Shown here: positions 7,672 to 18,700 of the stretch, in pieces
How the letters are laid out: each line of letters opens with the position of its first letter
Numbering within the stretch: position 1 is the stretch's first letter
Virus record (IMG/VR): IMGVR_UViG_3300021960_000121
Location: 1-48,954 of that record
DNA: 48,954 nt
Source of the DNA: a virus
Strand: one strand, 5' to 3'
The notes under the pieces: model-generated
What the model saw: only the letters and a program-made list of their open reading frames with translations
Database searches by the model: none
What the model was told of the DNA's origin: nothing
Made by a program: the position numbers and the translations under genes

Positions 7672-10248
7672 TTAAATATCAGTCATTGCCATTACTGATA
7701 CGCGCACATGTCTAGATTCTGTGAGATAAACAGTAAGAGTATTTGAATCAGTTTCCTCTATTGGTACAACATCGTTTGCATACAAGCCGTCATCTCCCAA
7801 TACCATACATTGGATTATAAGAAAGTTTGTATTCAAGTTATGCGAAACTGTATGTGTTGTTGCAGTTGCAGTTGATTGATATGTAAATCTTAAATCATTA
7901 ACATCTGTTCTAATTGAACTATCGGAAGAAATTCTCTGTGCCTGTTCTGTCGCTAAATCTGATTCCAAATCTAATACAAGAGATTCTAGAGTATCATAAC
8001 TATCTTTAACTGCAGAATCTAATAATACGTGTGCATTTGCAATACTAGTTGCTGTATCAATATAATTTGTACCAGATGGTGCAGCGTAAGTACCATCGGT
8101 ATTTAATCCAGATGCAGTTTCAACTGCGTCTACTTCGGTTTGTAAGGTTGCAATTGCAGTTGTGTTATCACTAATACTAGTAGTGATAGATGAATCAAGT
8201 TTTAAACCATTTGATGATGTTGAAAGTGAACTACCATCTATTCTGATTGCTAGATTTGCACCAGTGGCGACCGAATCTGTCGAACCATCTGCAGTCAACA
8301 TCAAACCACCATCTGCACGTACATCGATACCAATTTCGTCTGAAGGTAATTCTGAAACACCAGCACCAAAGTTTAGAAATAATTCGTTACCACTTTTTTG
8401 AATACCGGCCCCAGCAATAATTTGTCCAGCACCAGAGAATTGTTCAAATGATATTGATGTTGTACCAACTGTAATAGAACCGTCTGTTACAAGTACATAA
8501 CCATTATCTGCATTTAGTGTACCTTCTTCCACAAATGTAAATGTACCAGAAGTTAATACAGAACCAGTATCTGCGTCATCAGATCGGGCCAGAGTTGTAG
8601 TAGATAGTGTATAAGTGTAAATACCATTTTCAGAACCAGTACTTTGGTCTTTAACAAGTACTCTATCACCATCGACTAATGTTACACCATCAATTGATGT
8701 TACACTTGATAAACTTGCAATATTCGAAGTAGTTGCAACTCTAACAGATTCTTTTACATCTAAACCAGTTGCAACACTATCGACGTATTCTTTGTTCGCC
8801 GCATCTGTCGGGTCGGTAGGATTTGCAACACTAATAATTCTATTGTTGCCCATGTCCAAATTGCCAGACATAGTATCACCAGATTTACTAACTTTAGTAG
8901 TAATACTATCTGTAGTAGTTTTAATTTGAGCATCCAATAAATCGTCTGCATCAGTTAAATCTGTTGCACCAGTAATATAGTTAGAAGATGAATTTGCAGT
9001 ATATGCACCATTAGTACCTAATCCGGCGCCAGTCTGTGTTGCGTTAACTTCTGATTGTAAAGAATTTAATGCAGTATCAAGTCTTTCATCTGCATCCTTT
9101 AATGAAGTCGCTGCAGTAAGATAATTTGTACTAGAGTTTGCACTGAAAGTGCCGTCCGTGGCAAGACCTGATCCAGTTTGTGTGACATCTAATTCAGATT
9201 GTAAATTTGTAATTGCAGTATTGATTGTAACATCTGCATTTGTTCTTGCTGTAATCTCTGCGGATAAATTATCGTTTGTGGTTTTTAATTGTCCGTCCAA
9301 AGTTGCATCTGCGTTTTTTAAAGATGTTGCAGTAGTTAAATAGTTTGTACCAGAATCTGCACTGTAAGTACCACTCGAACCAAGTCCTGCCCCGTTCTGA
9401 GTACTGTCTAATTCATTTTGTACACCTTGTACCGCACTATCTAATAGAAAGTCAGCATTTTTTAAAGATGTTGCAGCAGTAAGATAATTTGTTGTATTAT
9501 CGGCAAGATAAGATCCATCTGTTTCTAGTCCAGCTCCAGTTTCAATATCATCAATTTCTACTTGGACTTCTGCTGGGAATGATGTTGTCTTTAGAGTACC
9601 AACCATTGTACTTGGATGATTGTCACATACATAATACAAATAATCTGGTGAATCCATCGGCACTTTAAAAATTAATGTACCACTCTCTTTGCCCTGTGCA
9701 TTAGTTCCTGTGACAACTGTACCAGCACCGTCATCGTGACTTACACCATCATTGTATTCCGTTGCAGGGTTTGATGCATCCGTAAGAATTCTAAAGGGAT
9801 GTCCAGATGCATTTAAATCTAATTTATATGTAATTCCTGGCTGTAATTTGAGTGTAGGATTATTATCACCGTCTATAACATATGCGCCAGATGTAGTAGA
9901 AACTGCAAAGGTAATGGATGCCTCTACGTTATCTAGTGCGGTTTCTAATGTATCAATCTGGGTTTGCAGAGCCGAGTCTGCATTTGTTCTGTCTGTTACT
10001 TCTGTGGTAATTGTAGAATTTAAAGTTGCAACTTCTGCTGTTAGTTCATCTAATGAAACGGCCTGATGAACTATAATTGCCCCACCAGAATCGAGAGAAG
10101 AAAATTTGAATACTTTATCCGTAGTATTGTACCACAGTCTGCCAGGTTCAGACGGCGTTGGGTCAGAGGTAAGTTTCTCAATTCGTAAGTTCTCAATAAA
10201 CGAATTATCTGCTAACTCTAAACCATGAAATTTTACATATCTAGGCAT
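7672..10248 (-). CDS. Long tail fibre with embedded cupredoxin domain
   Basis: 858 residues. The N-terminus (FIENLRIEKLTSDPTPSEPG then RLWYNTTDKVFKF) is a common fibre attachment motif. Residues about 112-223 form a cupredoxin-like domain: GAYVIDGDNNPTLKLQPG, NASGHPFRI, VPMDSPDYLYYVCDNHPST and MVGTL. His150, Cys208, His211 and Met215 sit where type-1 copper ligands are expected. Next come at least five fibre repeats of the form GLxTDGTYxANSxTNYLTxATSL..AD.LLD. Within them is a KSGDTMSGNLDMGNNRI / DAANKEYVDS segment and a VKESVRVATTSNI ... IDGVTLVDGDRVLVKDQ ... NGIYTYT domain, both known from phage fibres. The C-terminus has the HTVSHNLNTNF beta domain. It follows its own late promoter and ends at a terminator. 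Likely a trimeric tail fibre; whether it binds copper is untested. Confidence 0.93.
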   Translation of the reverse strand: MPRYVKFHGLELADNSFIENLRIEKLTSDPTPSEPGRLWYNTTDKVFKFSSLDSGGAIIVHQAVSLDELTAEVATLNSTITTEVTDRTNADSALQTQIDTLETALDNVEASITFAVSTTSGAYVIDGDNNPTLKLQPGITYKLDLNASGHPFRILTDASNPATEYNDGVSHDDGAGTVVTGTNAQGKESGTLIFKVPMDSPDYLYYVCDNHPSTMVGTLKTTSFPAEVQVEIDDIETGAGLETDGSYLADNTTNYLTAATSLKNADFLLDSAVQGVQNELDSTQNGAGLGSSGTYSADSGTNYLTTATSLKNADATLDGQLKTTNDNLSAEITARTNADVTINTAITNLQSELDVTQTGSGLATDGTFSANSSTNYLTAATSLKDADERLDTALNSLQSEVNATQTGAGLGTNGAYTANSSSNYITGATDLTDADDLLDAQIKTTTDSITTKVSKSGDTMSGNLDMGNNRIISVANPTDPTDAANKEYVDSVATGLDVKESVRVATTSNIASLSSVTSIDGVTLVDGDRVLVKDQSTGSENGIYTYTLSTTTLARSDDADTGSVLTSGTFTFVEEGTLNADNGYVLVTDGSITVGTTSISFEQFSGAGQIIAGAGIQKSGNELFLNFGAGVSELPSDEIGIDVRADGGLMLTADGSTDSVATGANLAIRIDGSSLSTSSNGLKLDSSITTSISDNTTAIATLQTEVDAVETASGLNTDGTYAAPSGTNYIDTATSIANAHVLLDSAVKDSYDTLESLVLDLESDLATEQAQRISSDSSIRTDVNDLRFTYQSTATATTHTVSHNLNTNFLIIQCMVLGDDGLYANDVVPIEETDSNTLTVYLTESRHVRVSVMAMTDI

Positions 10249-10286
10249 CGTGTCTTACTCCAAGGTTTTTATTTTTTATATACTGA

Positions 10287-10294
10287 TATTTATA
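10287..10294 (-). promoter_or_regulatory. Late promoter TATAAATA
   Basis: TATTTATA on the plus strand in the gap between the 10312 and 7672 genes, 38 nt upstream of the ATG at 10248. GGAG lies between it and the start codon. It gives the cupredoxin fibre gene its own transcription unit, closed by the 7619-7647 terminator. Confidence 0.82.
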
Positions 10295-10311
10295 ATATTT
10301 AGTTTCTATGT

Positions 10312-10695
10312 TTAAGTTACTAATGAAGTTCCGTCAAAAAATACGTCCACATAACCACTTATACTTTCTGACAGGTGTACCTTGAAAGAATTTGCATCTA
10401 ATGTTTCTACATATGCGTAAAATTGGTCTCCATTGGAATCGAAAAGTTTTTCACTGAATTGTGTTGTGTTTTTATTATGAGTAATTACCCAACTCACCGA
10501 AGGAGTTGAAATATTATATCTTTCAAATTCTATAGTTAAATTTGTCAGACCCAAATTCACACGAGCTGTTGCTGCATCAGTGGCACCTGTACCACCATGT
10601 GCCAAACCAACCGCTTCACTTGCAGTAAACTCGCCGAGGGCGTAAGAGTCACCCCCAGCGTCTGTAATTACTTTTAATGGTATAACATCAGTCAT
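10312..10695 (-). CDS. Minimal short fibre protein
   Basis: 127 residues. The N-terminal half (GGDSYALGEFTASEAVGLAH then GGTGATDAATARVNLGL) carries the GGTGA...ARxNL motif found across phage tail fibres and is a close match to the start of the 1062-residue protein at 15786-18974. The C-terminal half (VSWVITHNKNTTQFSEKLF to SGYVDVFFDGTSLV) is the beta domain also seen at the end of the 7672 gene. It is therefore an anchor joined directly to a terminal domain with no shaft. It is the second gene behind the late promoter at 14808, 18 nt after its neighbour. Probably a small baseplate- or fibre-associated virion protein. Confidence 0.9.
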   Translation of the reverse strand: MTDVIPLKVITDAGGDSYALGEFTASEAVGLAHGGTGATDAATARVNLGLTNLTIEFERYNISTPSVSWVITHNKNTTQFSEKLFDSNGDQFYAYVETLDANSFKVHLSESISGYVDVFFDGTSLVT

Positions 10696-10713
10696 TAACT
10701 AATGTCTCTCTTA

Positions 10714-13700
10714 TTATGATGAAAGGTAGGAATTATCAACACCCCACCCGTCAGTTAATAGTAGTACACGCATTCCATTTCCATAACTTTTTGTACTCAT
10801 CATACCTTTGTAAGTTCTAGTCTTATTGGTTAGTCCACTATCACTAAATCTATCACTAGATACTAGTGTATCTTGTCCTACAGAACCACCATCACAGAAT
10901 GCAATCAAATCAATCTCTTTTCCAGTGAATAGATATCTTTGGGAACCAATTCTGTTAGGAAATTGGATAACCAACTGACCATCATCATTCAAGGATAATT
11001 GTTCTAATGGATTGATTACAGAGTGTGAATCGGTTTCATTAAGACCTGCAAAAACATGTCTATCCCATGGTTTTAATGTATCTTTTTCTCGTACAACAAA
11101 CCTACGGAATCTACCCTGTCCTTCCATATCAAATGCAGCAAGTTCCTCTGCAATAACTGGATTAACATAAAAATCCGTAACATAATTTCCTGCTCGGTCA
11201 TATAATCCTTGATATGCAACAGAACTTTGTCTCTTATCGATTTCTCTATCTGTAAAGTAAATACCATAATCTGACCAAAGAACTGGTGGTTCGGATGTTT
11301 GATATATGCAATGAACTGGTTGCGTATTAGATGTGAAATCAGGCTCTCCTGTAACAGAATCGACATGTCTTTGAACAACAACCCATGCATTATCATCTGA
11401 TTCTGATGATGACGCCTGATCCCTCACTGCAAATGCTATTCCATGATCTGCAATAGTTAAGAAATAACTCATAGGATATGATGGTGCGACATCCGAAAAT
11501 TGTTTTCCACTTCTTCTAAAAAATCCTTTTTGAATACGCATATTACCAGTATTATATGGTGTATCATATATTAATTCTGTACTAGAACCAGTTAAATATT
11601 GTTCTTCGTATCGATATTCTCCATCTTCAAGTAATCCTTTTGTAACAACCACAGGAGCGGCAGTAGTACCTCTAGTTTCATATGTGATATTTTTAACACC
11701 TGAACCACTAGTATTATTGGCGAAAATATCCGCAAGTCCAGACGTATCAACCCCTTCTACCTGATCCATTGCAATACCAACCCTACCGGCACTAATATTA
11801 ATTTCTGATTCTACTGCATCATCCAATTGGGCCCTTAGTGTATATGGGTTTATTAAATGTACATTTGATTGTACATATCCACTATATTGTGGTCTTAATG
11901 CACCAAGAAACCCTGGCTCTCTTATTCTTGCCGGTTTAGTTACATCTACACCTTGTGTTTCGGTAACATCACCATTACTTAGTAATTGATACTTTGTTGC
12001 AATATGTAATTGTAAATATTCAAATTGTCTATCAGATACTAAACGTGGGTCTACAGAATTATTTCCTAATTCGATATGAACCTCGTTAATATATGGTGAC
12101 GCATCTTTGATTTCATACCCTCTAGAAACATTAAGTCTAATTCTCCAAGCCTGATCTCCATCAGTTCCCGATAGTGGTGAACTATTAGATGTTTCTAATA
12201 CAATTGGACCCATTGAATAATCTCTTACGTATTCAAAAGAATCGATATCTAAATTAGAAGTGTTGTACTGGAAATCCGATGCCTTAGTTAATCCCAAATC
12301 TAAACTACCATGTGTTTGATTTGGATGTCTATATCTCTTATCATAATCAAATGATATTTCTGGACCTGTTGGTCTTTCTGTTTTCACATCCGCCGAGGTA
12401 TCACTCAATATTTGTTGATAATATGAGTATGTATAATTTGATGCTGAGCTGTTACCTTGAATTGCAGGGAAAACTTCCCAACCAATATTATTAACTGGAT
12501 TTGCAAAAGTGCCCATATCTCTTGATAATGGGAACGATAACCTAATATTACCAACATTAGATACTGCTGGTTCTTTTGTTGTTTGGAAATTAAAAGTTAA
12601 TGGGTCACTTGTGACTAAAGTATTCTCAGTATAAGTCACCGAAGAACCGAACTTTGCCAAATCTGGAACATCTTCTGCAAACAACCCATCGGTTAGAACA
12701 GTTGGACCATAATGTGCGTAAGGATTAACAAATTTAATACTACCTTGTTCGGTATTTGCGTCCATAGTGCCAGTGGATGGAAATAATCCACCAGTACCAA
12801 ACCTAGTCGCGTCAGTTGCAAAAGTGGTTGAAATATTTGCCGCAACGGAATTTTCTATCCATGCAAAGAAGTTTTTACGTGTGGATAGATTGCTGCTAGT
12901 TAGGTTTGCCATAGTCCACCAATCGTGGTTAAATGTAGCAAAAGTGCCAGCGGTGAATCTACCAGCGGTGACCGCAGTTTGATATGCGACAGACTTAGCA
13001 TTAAATAACCCCCACCCCTTATCATCGGTGGCAGTACGTTTTTTTGATCTTCTTAAATATGCACTAGAATCTTCTGCATATTCTACGTCGATATAATTTG
13101 TACCAGTTTTTACAAACATATATTGCGAAATATATGGATCTAGTTTCATCTCATTAGCCATAGCAGTTGTTAATGCTAATGCAGTCATAGGAACCTTTGC
13201 TGTGAAAGTTATTGAAAGTTCAATTGGATCAGCAGTCCAAGGTTTTTCGGCAGATTCATCAACCAAATTGGTTAACTTAACCTCGAATGTATCGCCAGGG
13301 TCTGCACCATCAAACCCACTAATAGTATGTTTGTGTACATAACCCTCCATATAGTGGGTTTTGCCACCAACACTGACAGGAGATCTGAACTGGCTCGATT
13401 GCCCGAAATCTTCATACCACCTCCAGCCGGCGGTGTTAAGTCCAAGTTGATCGGTATTTAAATTTCTATAATTCATTTTAAATCCAGAATTATAGGTTAC
13501 AGTACCGTGTTGGGCGATTTTAGGCTCGGTGATGCCAGAGAAACTTTGGTTTGAACCAGATGGAAATCCAACAGTTGGTGTAGCTCCATACTGTTTTACG
13601 TAAGGAATTCTGTTTACCGTCATAGTTTGTTCGACAGAATTCTGGTTTGCATAACCTTCCATAATACCAATTCTTGATGGGTCTACACTAAGAGTCAAAT

Positions 13701-14754
13701 AACCAGATAATGGATTTGCAATTGCAGAATTAACAAAACTATTATAAACCTTTTCTAGAAAAGGTTCGACTTCATCACTATCAACCGTAACCGAATCTAG
13801 TGTTGTAATTGAAGCAGAAGTTTTTTGACTTGTACTTGTCAATGTAAACTCGTAAGTGTCTCCATACTGTAATATGCCAGGCTCAGAACTTAACCCAATA
13901 AAACCTTCCCATTTTGCAGGTTCGGTAACATCGGCTGGGAAAAATTGTTCATCTTTGTATGTTGTAAACCAAAAATGGTGATTAATAACACCACTAGGTT
14001 CTAGTTCTTCTACATAATTTCTTAAATTTCCTTTTGAATCAATGCCACTTGCAACGTCTGGATAAGCAACGACATATCTTGCACTAGTAGTAATAAGTCT
14101 TTTAATTTTTGCAAATTCGTTTCTATAAACTCTTTCTGATATAAAACTTAATCCAAAATAACCTGTCTGTTCATCGGCCTTCTTCTTTCTAGTAGGTACA
14201 TTTGGTAATACTTTCAACCAATTACCGTCTGCATCCTGATTCTGTGGGTTTGGGTTTAAATATGCAAATAACTCGGCGTTTGGTCCTAAGAACTTATCAA
14301 AATATGTTGCATCTTCGCCAGGATACTGTGTTTTAAAAGTGGCGGATTTGGAGCCAGGCAACGATGTTGAAAGATAATCTGCCCAGTGATCGTTGCCAAA
14401 TCCAGTATAAGGATCGTCTTGGATTTGTTTAATTTTTAAATCATTATTATCCATTTTCCATTCTGTAAAAGTTCCGTCATATCCTTCTGACGTAACATTT
14501 CTTAATCCGTGAGCCCCTTCATTAATAATATTTGTATTGGAATCATAATAGTACACAATAATATTATCAATATATCTGGTTAGAGCTGCATCACTAACTG
14601 TAATTTTTACGACTTCTGGGCCAACATCTATAAAACCATTGTCCATTAAATCTTCTGCTAATTGTGTAATTAATGGTTTATCTGGTTCTCTTCTTCGGTT
14701 CCAACGATACCCATCTAATTGAAAAATATCATTTCTTTGAATAGCTCTACTCAT
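10714..14754 (-). CDS. Large virion structural protein, family A member 4
   Basis: 1346 residues, starting MSRAIQRNDIFQLDGY; AAGGAG lies 8 nt before the ATG and a TATAAATA promoter upstream. It shares two blocks with the proteins at 25549, 28753 and 32607. Block one, about residues 888-1151, has LHIATKYQLLSNGD, YPMSYFLTIADHG, NAWVVVQRHVDSVTGEPDF and PVHCIYQ. Block two, about 1218-1346, has RFVVREKDTLKPWDRHV, INPLEQLSLNDDGQLVIQFP, SQRYLF...EIDLIAF and MMSTKSYGNGMRVLLLTDG. The N-terminal 880 residues are mostly unique. The family is known to me only as virion structural proteins of T4-like marine phages; the exact role (baseplate periphery, tail or head decoration) is not settled by the sequence. 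Confidence 0.92.
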   Translation of the reverse strand: MSRAIQRNDIFQLDGYRWNRRREPDKPLITQLAEDLMDNGFIDVGPEVVKITVSDAALTRYIDNIIVYYYDSNTNIINEGAHGLRNVTSEGYDGTFTEWKMDNNDLKIKQIQDDPYTGFGNDHWADYLSTSLPGSKSATFKTQYPGEDATYFDKFLGPNAELFAYLNPNPQNQDADGNWLKVLPNVPTRKKKADEQTGYFGLSFISERVYRNEFAKIKRLITTSARYVVAYPDVASGIDSKGNLRNYVEELEPSGVINHHFWFTTYKDEQFFPADVTEPAKWEGFIGLSSEPGILQYGDTYEFTLTSTSQKTSASITTLDSVTVDSDEVEPFLEKVYNSFVNSAIANPLSGYLTLSVDPSRIGIMEGYANQNSVEQTMTVNRIPYVKQYGATPTVGFPSGSNQSFSGITEPKIAQHGTVTYNSGFKMNYRNLNTDQLGLNTAGWRWYEDFGQSSQFRSPVSVGGKTHYMEGYVHKHTISGFDGADPGDTFEVKLTNLVDESAEKPWTADPIELSITFTAKVPMTALALTTAMANEMKLDPYISQYMFVKTGTNYIDVEYAEDSSAYLRRSKKRTATDDKGWGLFNAKSVAYQTAVTAGRFTAGTFATFNHDWWTMANLTSSNLSTRKNFFAWIENSVAANISTTFATDATRFGTGGLFPSTGTMDANTEQGSIKFVNPYAHYGPTVLTDGLFAEDVPDLAKFGSSVTYTENTLVTSDPLTFNFQTTKEPAVSNVGNIRLSFPLSRDMGTFANPVNNIGWEVFPAIQGNSSASNYTYSYYQQILSDTSADVKTERPTGPEISFDYDKRYRHPNQTHGSLDLGLTKASDFQYNTSNLDIDSFEYVRDYSMGPIVLETSNSSPLSGTDGDQAWRIRLNVSRGYEIKDASPYINEVHIELGNNSVDPRLVSDRQFEYLQLHIATKYQLLSNGDVTETQGVDVTKPARIREPGFLGALRPQYSGYVQSNVHLINPYTLRAQLDDAVESEINISAGRVGIAMDQVEGVDTSGLADIFANNTSGSGVKNITYETRGTTAAPVVVTKGLLEDGEYRYEEQYLTGSSTELIYDTPYNTGNMRIQKGFFRRSGKQFSDVAPSYPMSYFLTIADHGIAFAVRDQASSSESDDNAWVVVQRHVDSVTGEPDFTSNTQPVHCIYQTSEPPVLWSDYGIYFTDREIDKRQSSVAYQGLYDRAGNYVTDFYVNPVIAEELAAFDMEGQGRFRRFVVREKDTLKPWDRHVFAGLNETDSHSVINPLEQLSLNDDGQLVIQFPNRIGSQRYLFTGKEIDLIAFCDGGSVGQDTLVSSDRFSDSGLTNKTRTYKGMMSTKSYGNGMRVLLLTDGWGVDNSYLSS

Positions 14755-14807
14755 TCGTGAACTCCTTAATGCATAAAGTTTTATTAACTAACTTGTTTTG
14801 TTTCTAT

Positions 14808-14815
14808 TATTTATA
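14808..14815 (-). promoter_or_regulatory. Late promoter TATAAATA
   Basis: TATTTATA on the plus strand, in the 77-base gap between the 14832 and 10714 genes, about 53 nt upstream of the ATG at 14754. The core TATAAATA is followed by AT-rich leader sequence and then AAGGAG. Confidence 0.82.
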
Positions 14816-14831
14816 AAAATAAAAATCCTTA

Positions 14832-15776
14832 TTATGTAACCATATCTATATTATCTTGTGTACCATCTGAAAAGAAAAATCTAACATAGGAAGATAATAC
14901 TTCTGAACCGTCAAATGTTGCAATCAAGTTTAAATCATCTCTTGTACCATCTGAATATTGAAAATGTAAAAATGCGCCGGATGTGCCTGATGCTATTTGT
15001 TGAGGTTCGAATCTTTCTGTTACACTATTATATACAATACCAACTTGTTGTTGACTTTGTACCAAACTATTTATTTGCGATTCAGTATGTCCACCATAAC
15101 TAAAATTTGCCAAGGAATATTGCACACTATTTATAGTTGCTCTATTTCTGTCTACGTCTTGTATTAAATCATCTAAATCTGTGTTTACTCTATCTTCTAA
15201 TTCTAATAACTGATTTGAAAGAGAATCAAGTTCAATTTGTGTCTGTCCACCAGACGTACCAAATGTTCCTATATATCTTGCACCAGAAATATAAATTTTA
15301 TTTCCAGAAATTCCAGATGGTAGATTATTACCAATAAAATGTAAAATGCCAGATTGATAATCAAAAAACCATTCATCATCATTTCCAGAACCTGCTGCAA
15401 ATATTTGATTGCCGGATGTTGGATTTGTAGAACTTGCAGAATCTATATAAACTTTTACTTGATATGTACTACCAAATTCTGGTGGTATCCAATCTGTTAA
15501 ATTTGTTTTCCAAGTACGATTTGATGTAGACGTTAAATCCATATCACACTCAACCGTATTTGAATTTAAATATAATTCAACATATGTACTATTTACGGTT
15601 GGAATAATTGCAGGAATTTCTTGAGATTCTGACCAAAGTCTATCTCCACGTAATAATAATGGACTTGGGATAGCTTCGTTAGTTGCGCCCTTTATAGAAT
15701 TTAAGTCTGTCTTGGATGCACCATAACCTAATTTTTTCCAAAGAAAGTCTAATTTTTGATTATCGGGTATTGACAT
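14832..15776 (-). CDS. T4-like marine phage virion structural protein
   Basis: 314 residues, starting MSIPDNQKLDFLWKKLGYGA, a start I recognise from conserved structural proteins of T4-like cyanophages (SPLLLRGDRLWSES is part of the same signature). Residues about 50-180 are beta-rich with a boxed segment WFFDYQSGILHFIGNNLP and KIYISGARYIGT. A coiled-coil stretch follows (LDSLSNQLLELEDRVNTDLD then DLIQDVDRNRATI), and the C-terminus has two related strands, LHFQYSDGTRDDLNLIATF and VRFFFSDGTQDNIDMVT. It lies 9 nt after the PKD-domain fibre gene. Probably a fibre or fibre connector, trimerising through the coiled coil. Confidence 0.9.
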   Translation of the reverse strand: MSIPDNQKLDFLWKKLGYGASKTDLNSIKGATNEAIPSPLLLRGDRLWSESQEIPAIIPTVNSTYVELYLNSNTVECDMDLTSTSNRTWKTNLTDWIPPEFGSTYQVKVYIDSASSTNPTSGNQIFAAGSGNDDEWFFDYQSGILHFIGNNLPSGISGNKIYISGARYIGTFGTSGGQTQIELDSLSNQLLELEDRVNTDLDDLIQDVDRNRATINSVQYSLANFSYGGHTESQINSLVQSQQQVGIVYNSVTERFEPQQIASGTSGAFLHFQYSDGTRDDLNLIATFDGSEVLSSYVRFFFSDGTQDNIDMVT

Positions 15777-15785
15777 TTACTTATC

Positions 15786-18700
15786 CTATGTTATACTAAT
15801 AGAGTTAACTGATTGTCCAGAGTTTAATGCAATTCTAACCAATGCAACATTATTAGTTGCGTTAGTCAAATTTTCTGTACCTAAAGTCATAGTATAAGAA
15901 CCACTCAATGAAGTATTCGATTGTATTCTATCTCCACCAGTTGACGCACAACCATTACTACCATTACCACCACCTGATGTACTTTCGCCTGGCACACCAG
16001 CGCCAGCATATTGTACACTACAATCCAACCAACCATTTAAACTACTTGCAGTGTCAATTGTAGTGCCCGGCGCTGCAATCCAAACACCAGAAACACCACT
16101 ACTACTTATATTAATATTAAAGTTTGCAGTGATAGTTCTCCTAAACGCAAAAGTAAAATATTGAACACCCGAATCACCACTTCGATCTGGGCCAACTGGT
16201 AAAAATCCACTATAATCATCCAGACTATGTTTCAATACACCAAGTCGAACTGTTGCCTCTTGTGTACCAGATACGCCTGGGTCTGAACTTTCAGAGTAAA
16301 GATTGTTTGTATAAAAATTGATCGTATTATTATATGTAGGAGTATCAGTAATCTCTGATGCAAAATCAAAAATTCTTTTTCCACTATCGTTATAACCAGA
16401 CCCTAAACTTGAACTTACAGGAATAGAAAGCTCACTAATACCAGATTGTGATGATGTGTGGACTGCAATTTTTTGATTATTATTTACATAACTACCTGTA
16501 CCATTTACGTTGTATGCAACTGCACGTATAGATTCAATTGTTCTAACTCCAGAATTTGTTATATCAATTTCTAAATCCCCAATTGCATATGGAGTACCAA
16601 CACCAGTATTTACTAATGGATATCCACTTTGCAACATGGTTGTTGTGCCATCTATTGCAGAATAATTAAAACTCTTGTTATTAATAGATTGACTTGACGT
16701 GCCTTCATAATTGTTACTGCCAGTCACATATAGCACTTGTGATGTATTTCTGTATGTTTGACCGACCAAATTAGATACCGAAATATCACTCCAAGTTAAT
16801 TTAGAATTGTATGTATAATAAGGAATTCCACTTATATATTTGTAAAATCCAGTTTTTTCTGAAATAGTTCCAGCAGTCAGAGTTGGAGTAGACGTTAGAT
16901 TATCTTTAACAAACTCTATTGAGTTAGTGTTTCCTGTTCCACTGTGCGAAAGTTGATATCTATTTACTCCTACAGGCACTGCAGCTGCAGATTTTTGAAT
17001 TTTTGCCTTAAATCCTTTATATAAATTTGGATAATATATACTATTATTAAAATTACTGTAACTACCACTAGAGTTTAATCCATTATAATCACTTTCACTA
17101 TCAATTTTTAGACTAGTATATGTGCCACTATTATTATTAGAATCCAATACTTTATTTCCGTTGTCTACGCCGTTAACGAGTGCAGTTAATGTACCACTAT
17201 CCGCATTATATGCAAATGATGATATTGAAGTTGATGAAATATTTCCACTTGTAGATGTTGTTCTTTGTACAGAAGAACCTATACTATAAGTAGTACCTGT
17301 TGTATTGTCAGTGAAACCACTCGCAAGTAGTGGGGAAGATCCAGTATTACCACTAAATGAAATACTTTTAGAACTTAGTCCTTGCGGCGCAGATGGATTA
17401 ATATCATATACCTTTAATGACTTTGTTGTTTGTTTTGGAATTACATTAGGGTTTGCTGTACTGTGACTTGAAAGAGTTAATCTTAAAGTGTCTCGCCCAG
17501 AGCCAGTGTGTGTACCAAATCCCCAAGTATGTTGTAATCTATTACCAGTTACCCCACCATCTGCATTATCTGAAGTGATATTTTCAACTGCAGTACCATC
17601 GCCCCAATCCATTGTATATTCTACATCTGCCATAGTAGTCTGGGTTGATATATTTTCTAAGTATAAACTGTCGCCTTCGATTACATATAAATTATTACCA
17701 GACAGTTCAGACCCCCCTGTTGCATTTCTATAAAGTCTAAACGCGGCCGCTGGATCTGTTGTATAGATAATAATATAATCTTCTATTGTTGATGAAGCTT
17801 CACTACCAGCACCAGAACCACTTGAATTATATGCACGAACAGTTACTGTATATGGACTATTTGCATTTGATGTATATGTGTGACTTGGAGTAGAGTCTGT
17901 GGTGTTATTTGTATTAGACCCATCCCCCCAATCAATATCATATCTATTTGCAGTACCATCAACTGTCAAATTTAATGTGACATATGTACCTTGTCCACCG
18001 AAAGTGGGATTTGCAGAAAATGAAACTGACTTAACATATACACCTTTTCTTATGTTGTCAAGAGCTTCATTTAAATCATCAATCACATCCGCAGTTTTTC
18101 TATCAGATTCGATTACCAATGCACCATCACTAAAACTGCCATCAGATGCATTTCCAACGTCTAAATCTGCTGCCGTTTTGGTCTGAAATGCCGCTTCAAA
18201 ATCCGAACTATTAAATGATGCGCCAGGAATCCATTTTGAAGTTGTTGGATCCCAAATAATTGCATCACCTTGTATTGGTGCATTAGTTGTTAAATCCACA
18301 TTATCAAAATTAGTTATATCTTGTTTGAATGTTGTAAAATCTGTATCTAATTGATTAAAGTCTAAAACATGATTATCAAAATCATTTCTAAAATCTAAAG
18401 TGTCTCCTAAAGAATCTGCAATCTCTTTCAGTGTGTCAAGTTCTGGAATTACTCCATCAAGTAATTGATCAAATCTTTGTTTGATTAAATATCTAACAGA
18501 ACCACTTGTTTGATCGTCATCTTCGAGAATATCTAATCTATCTTCAATATCATCTACATCTACTGTAAGAGTTGCAGTTTTTGTAGGCCCATCATATGAA
18601 TATACAATTCTTCCAGTAAATATAAATTTTTCTACTTCGGTTTCATCTACAAATACTCCAGAATTATCAGTACCAGAAACTAATTGAGATTGTCCAATCT

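Noticed and set aside
15128-15135. TATAAATA word inside the 14832-15776 gene
   Set aside because: Located in the middle of the gene, about 370 nt before the next start; no terminator or leader. Treated as chance.
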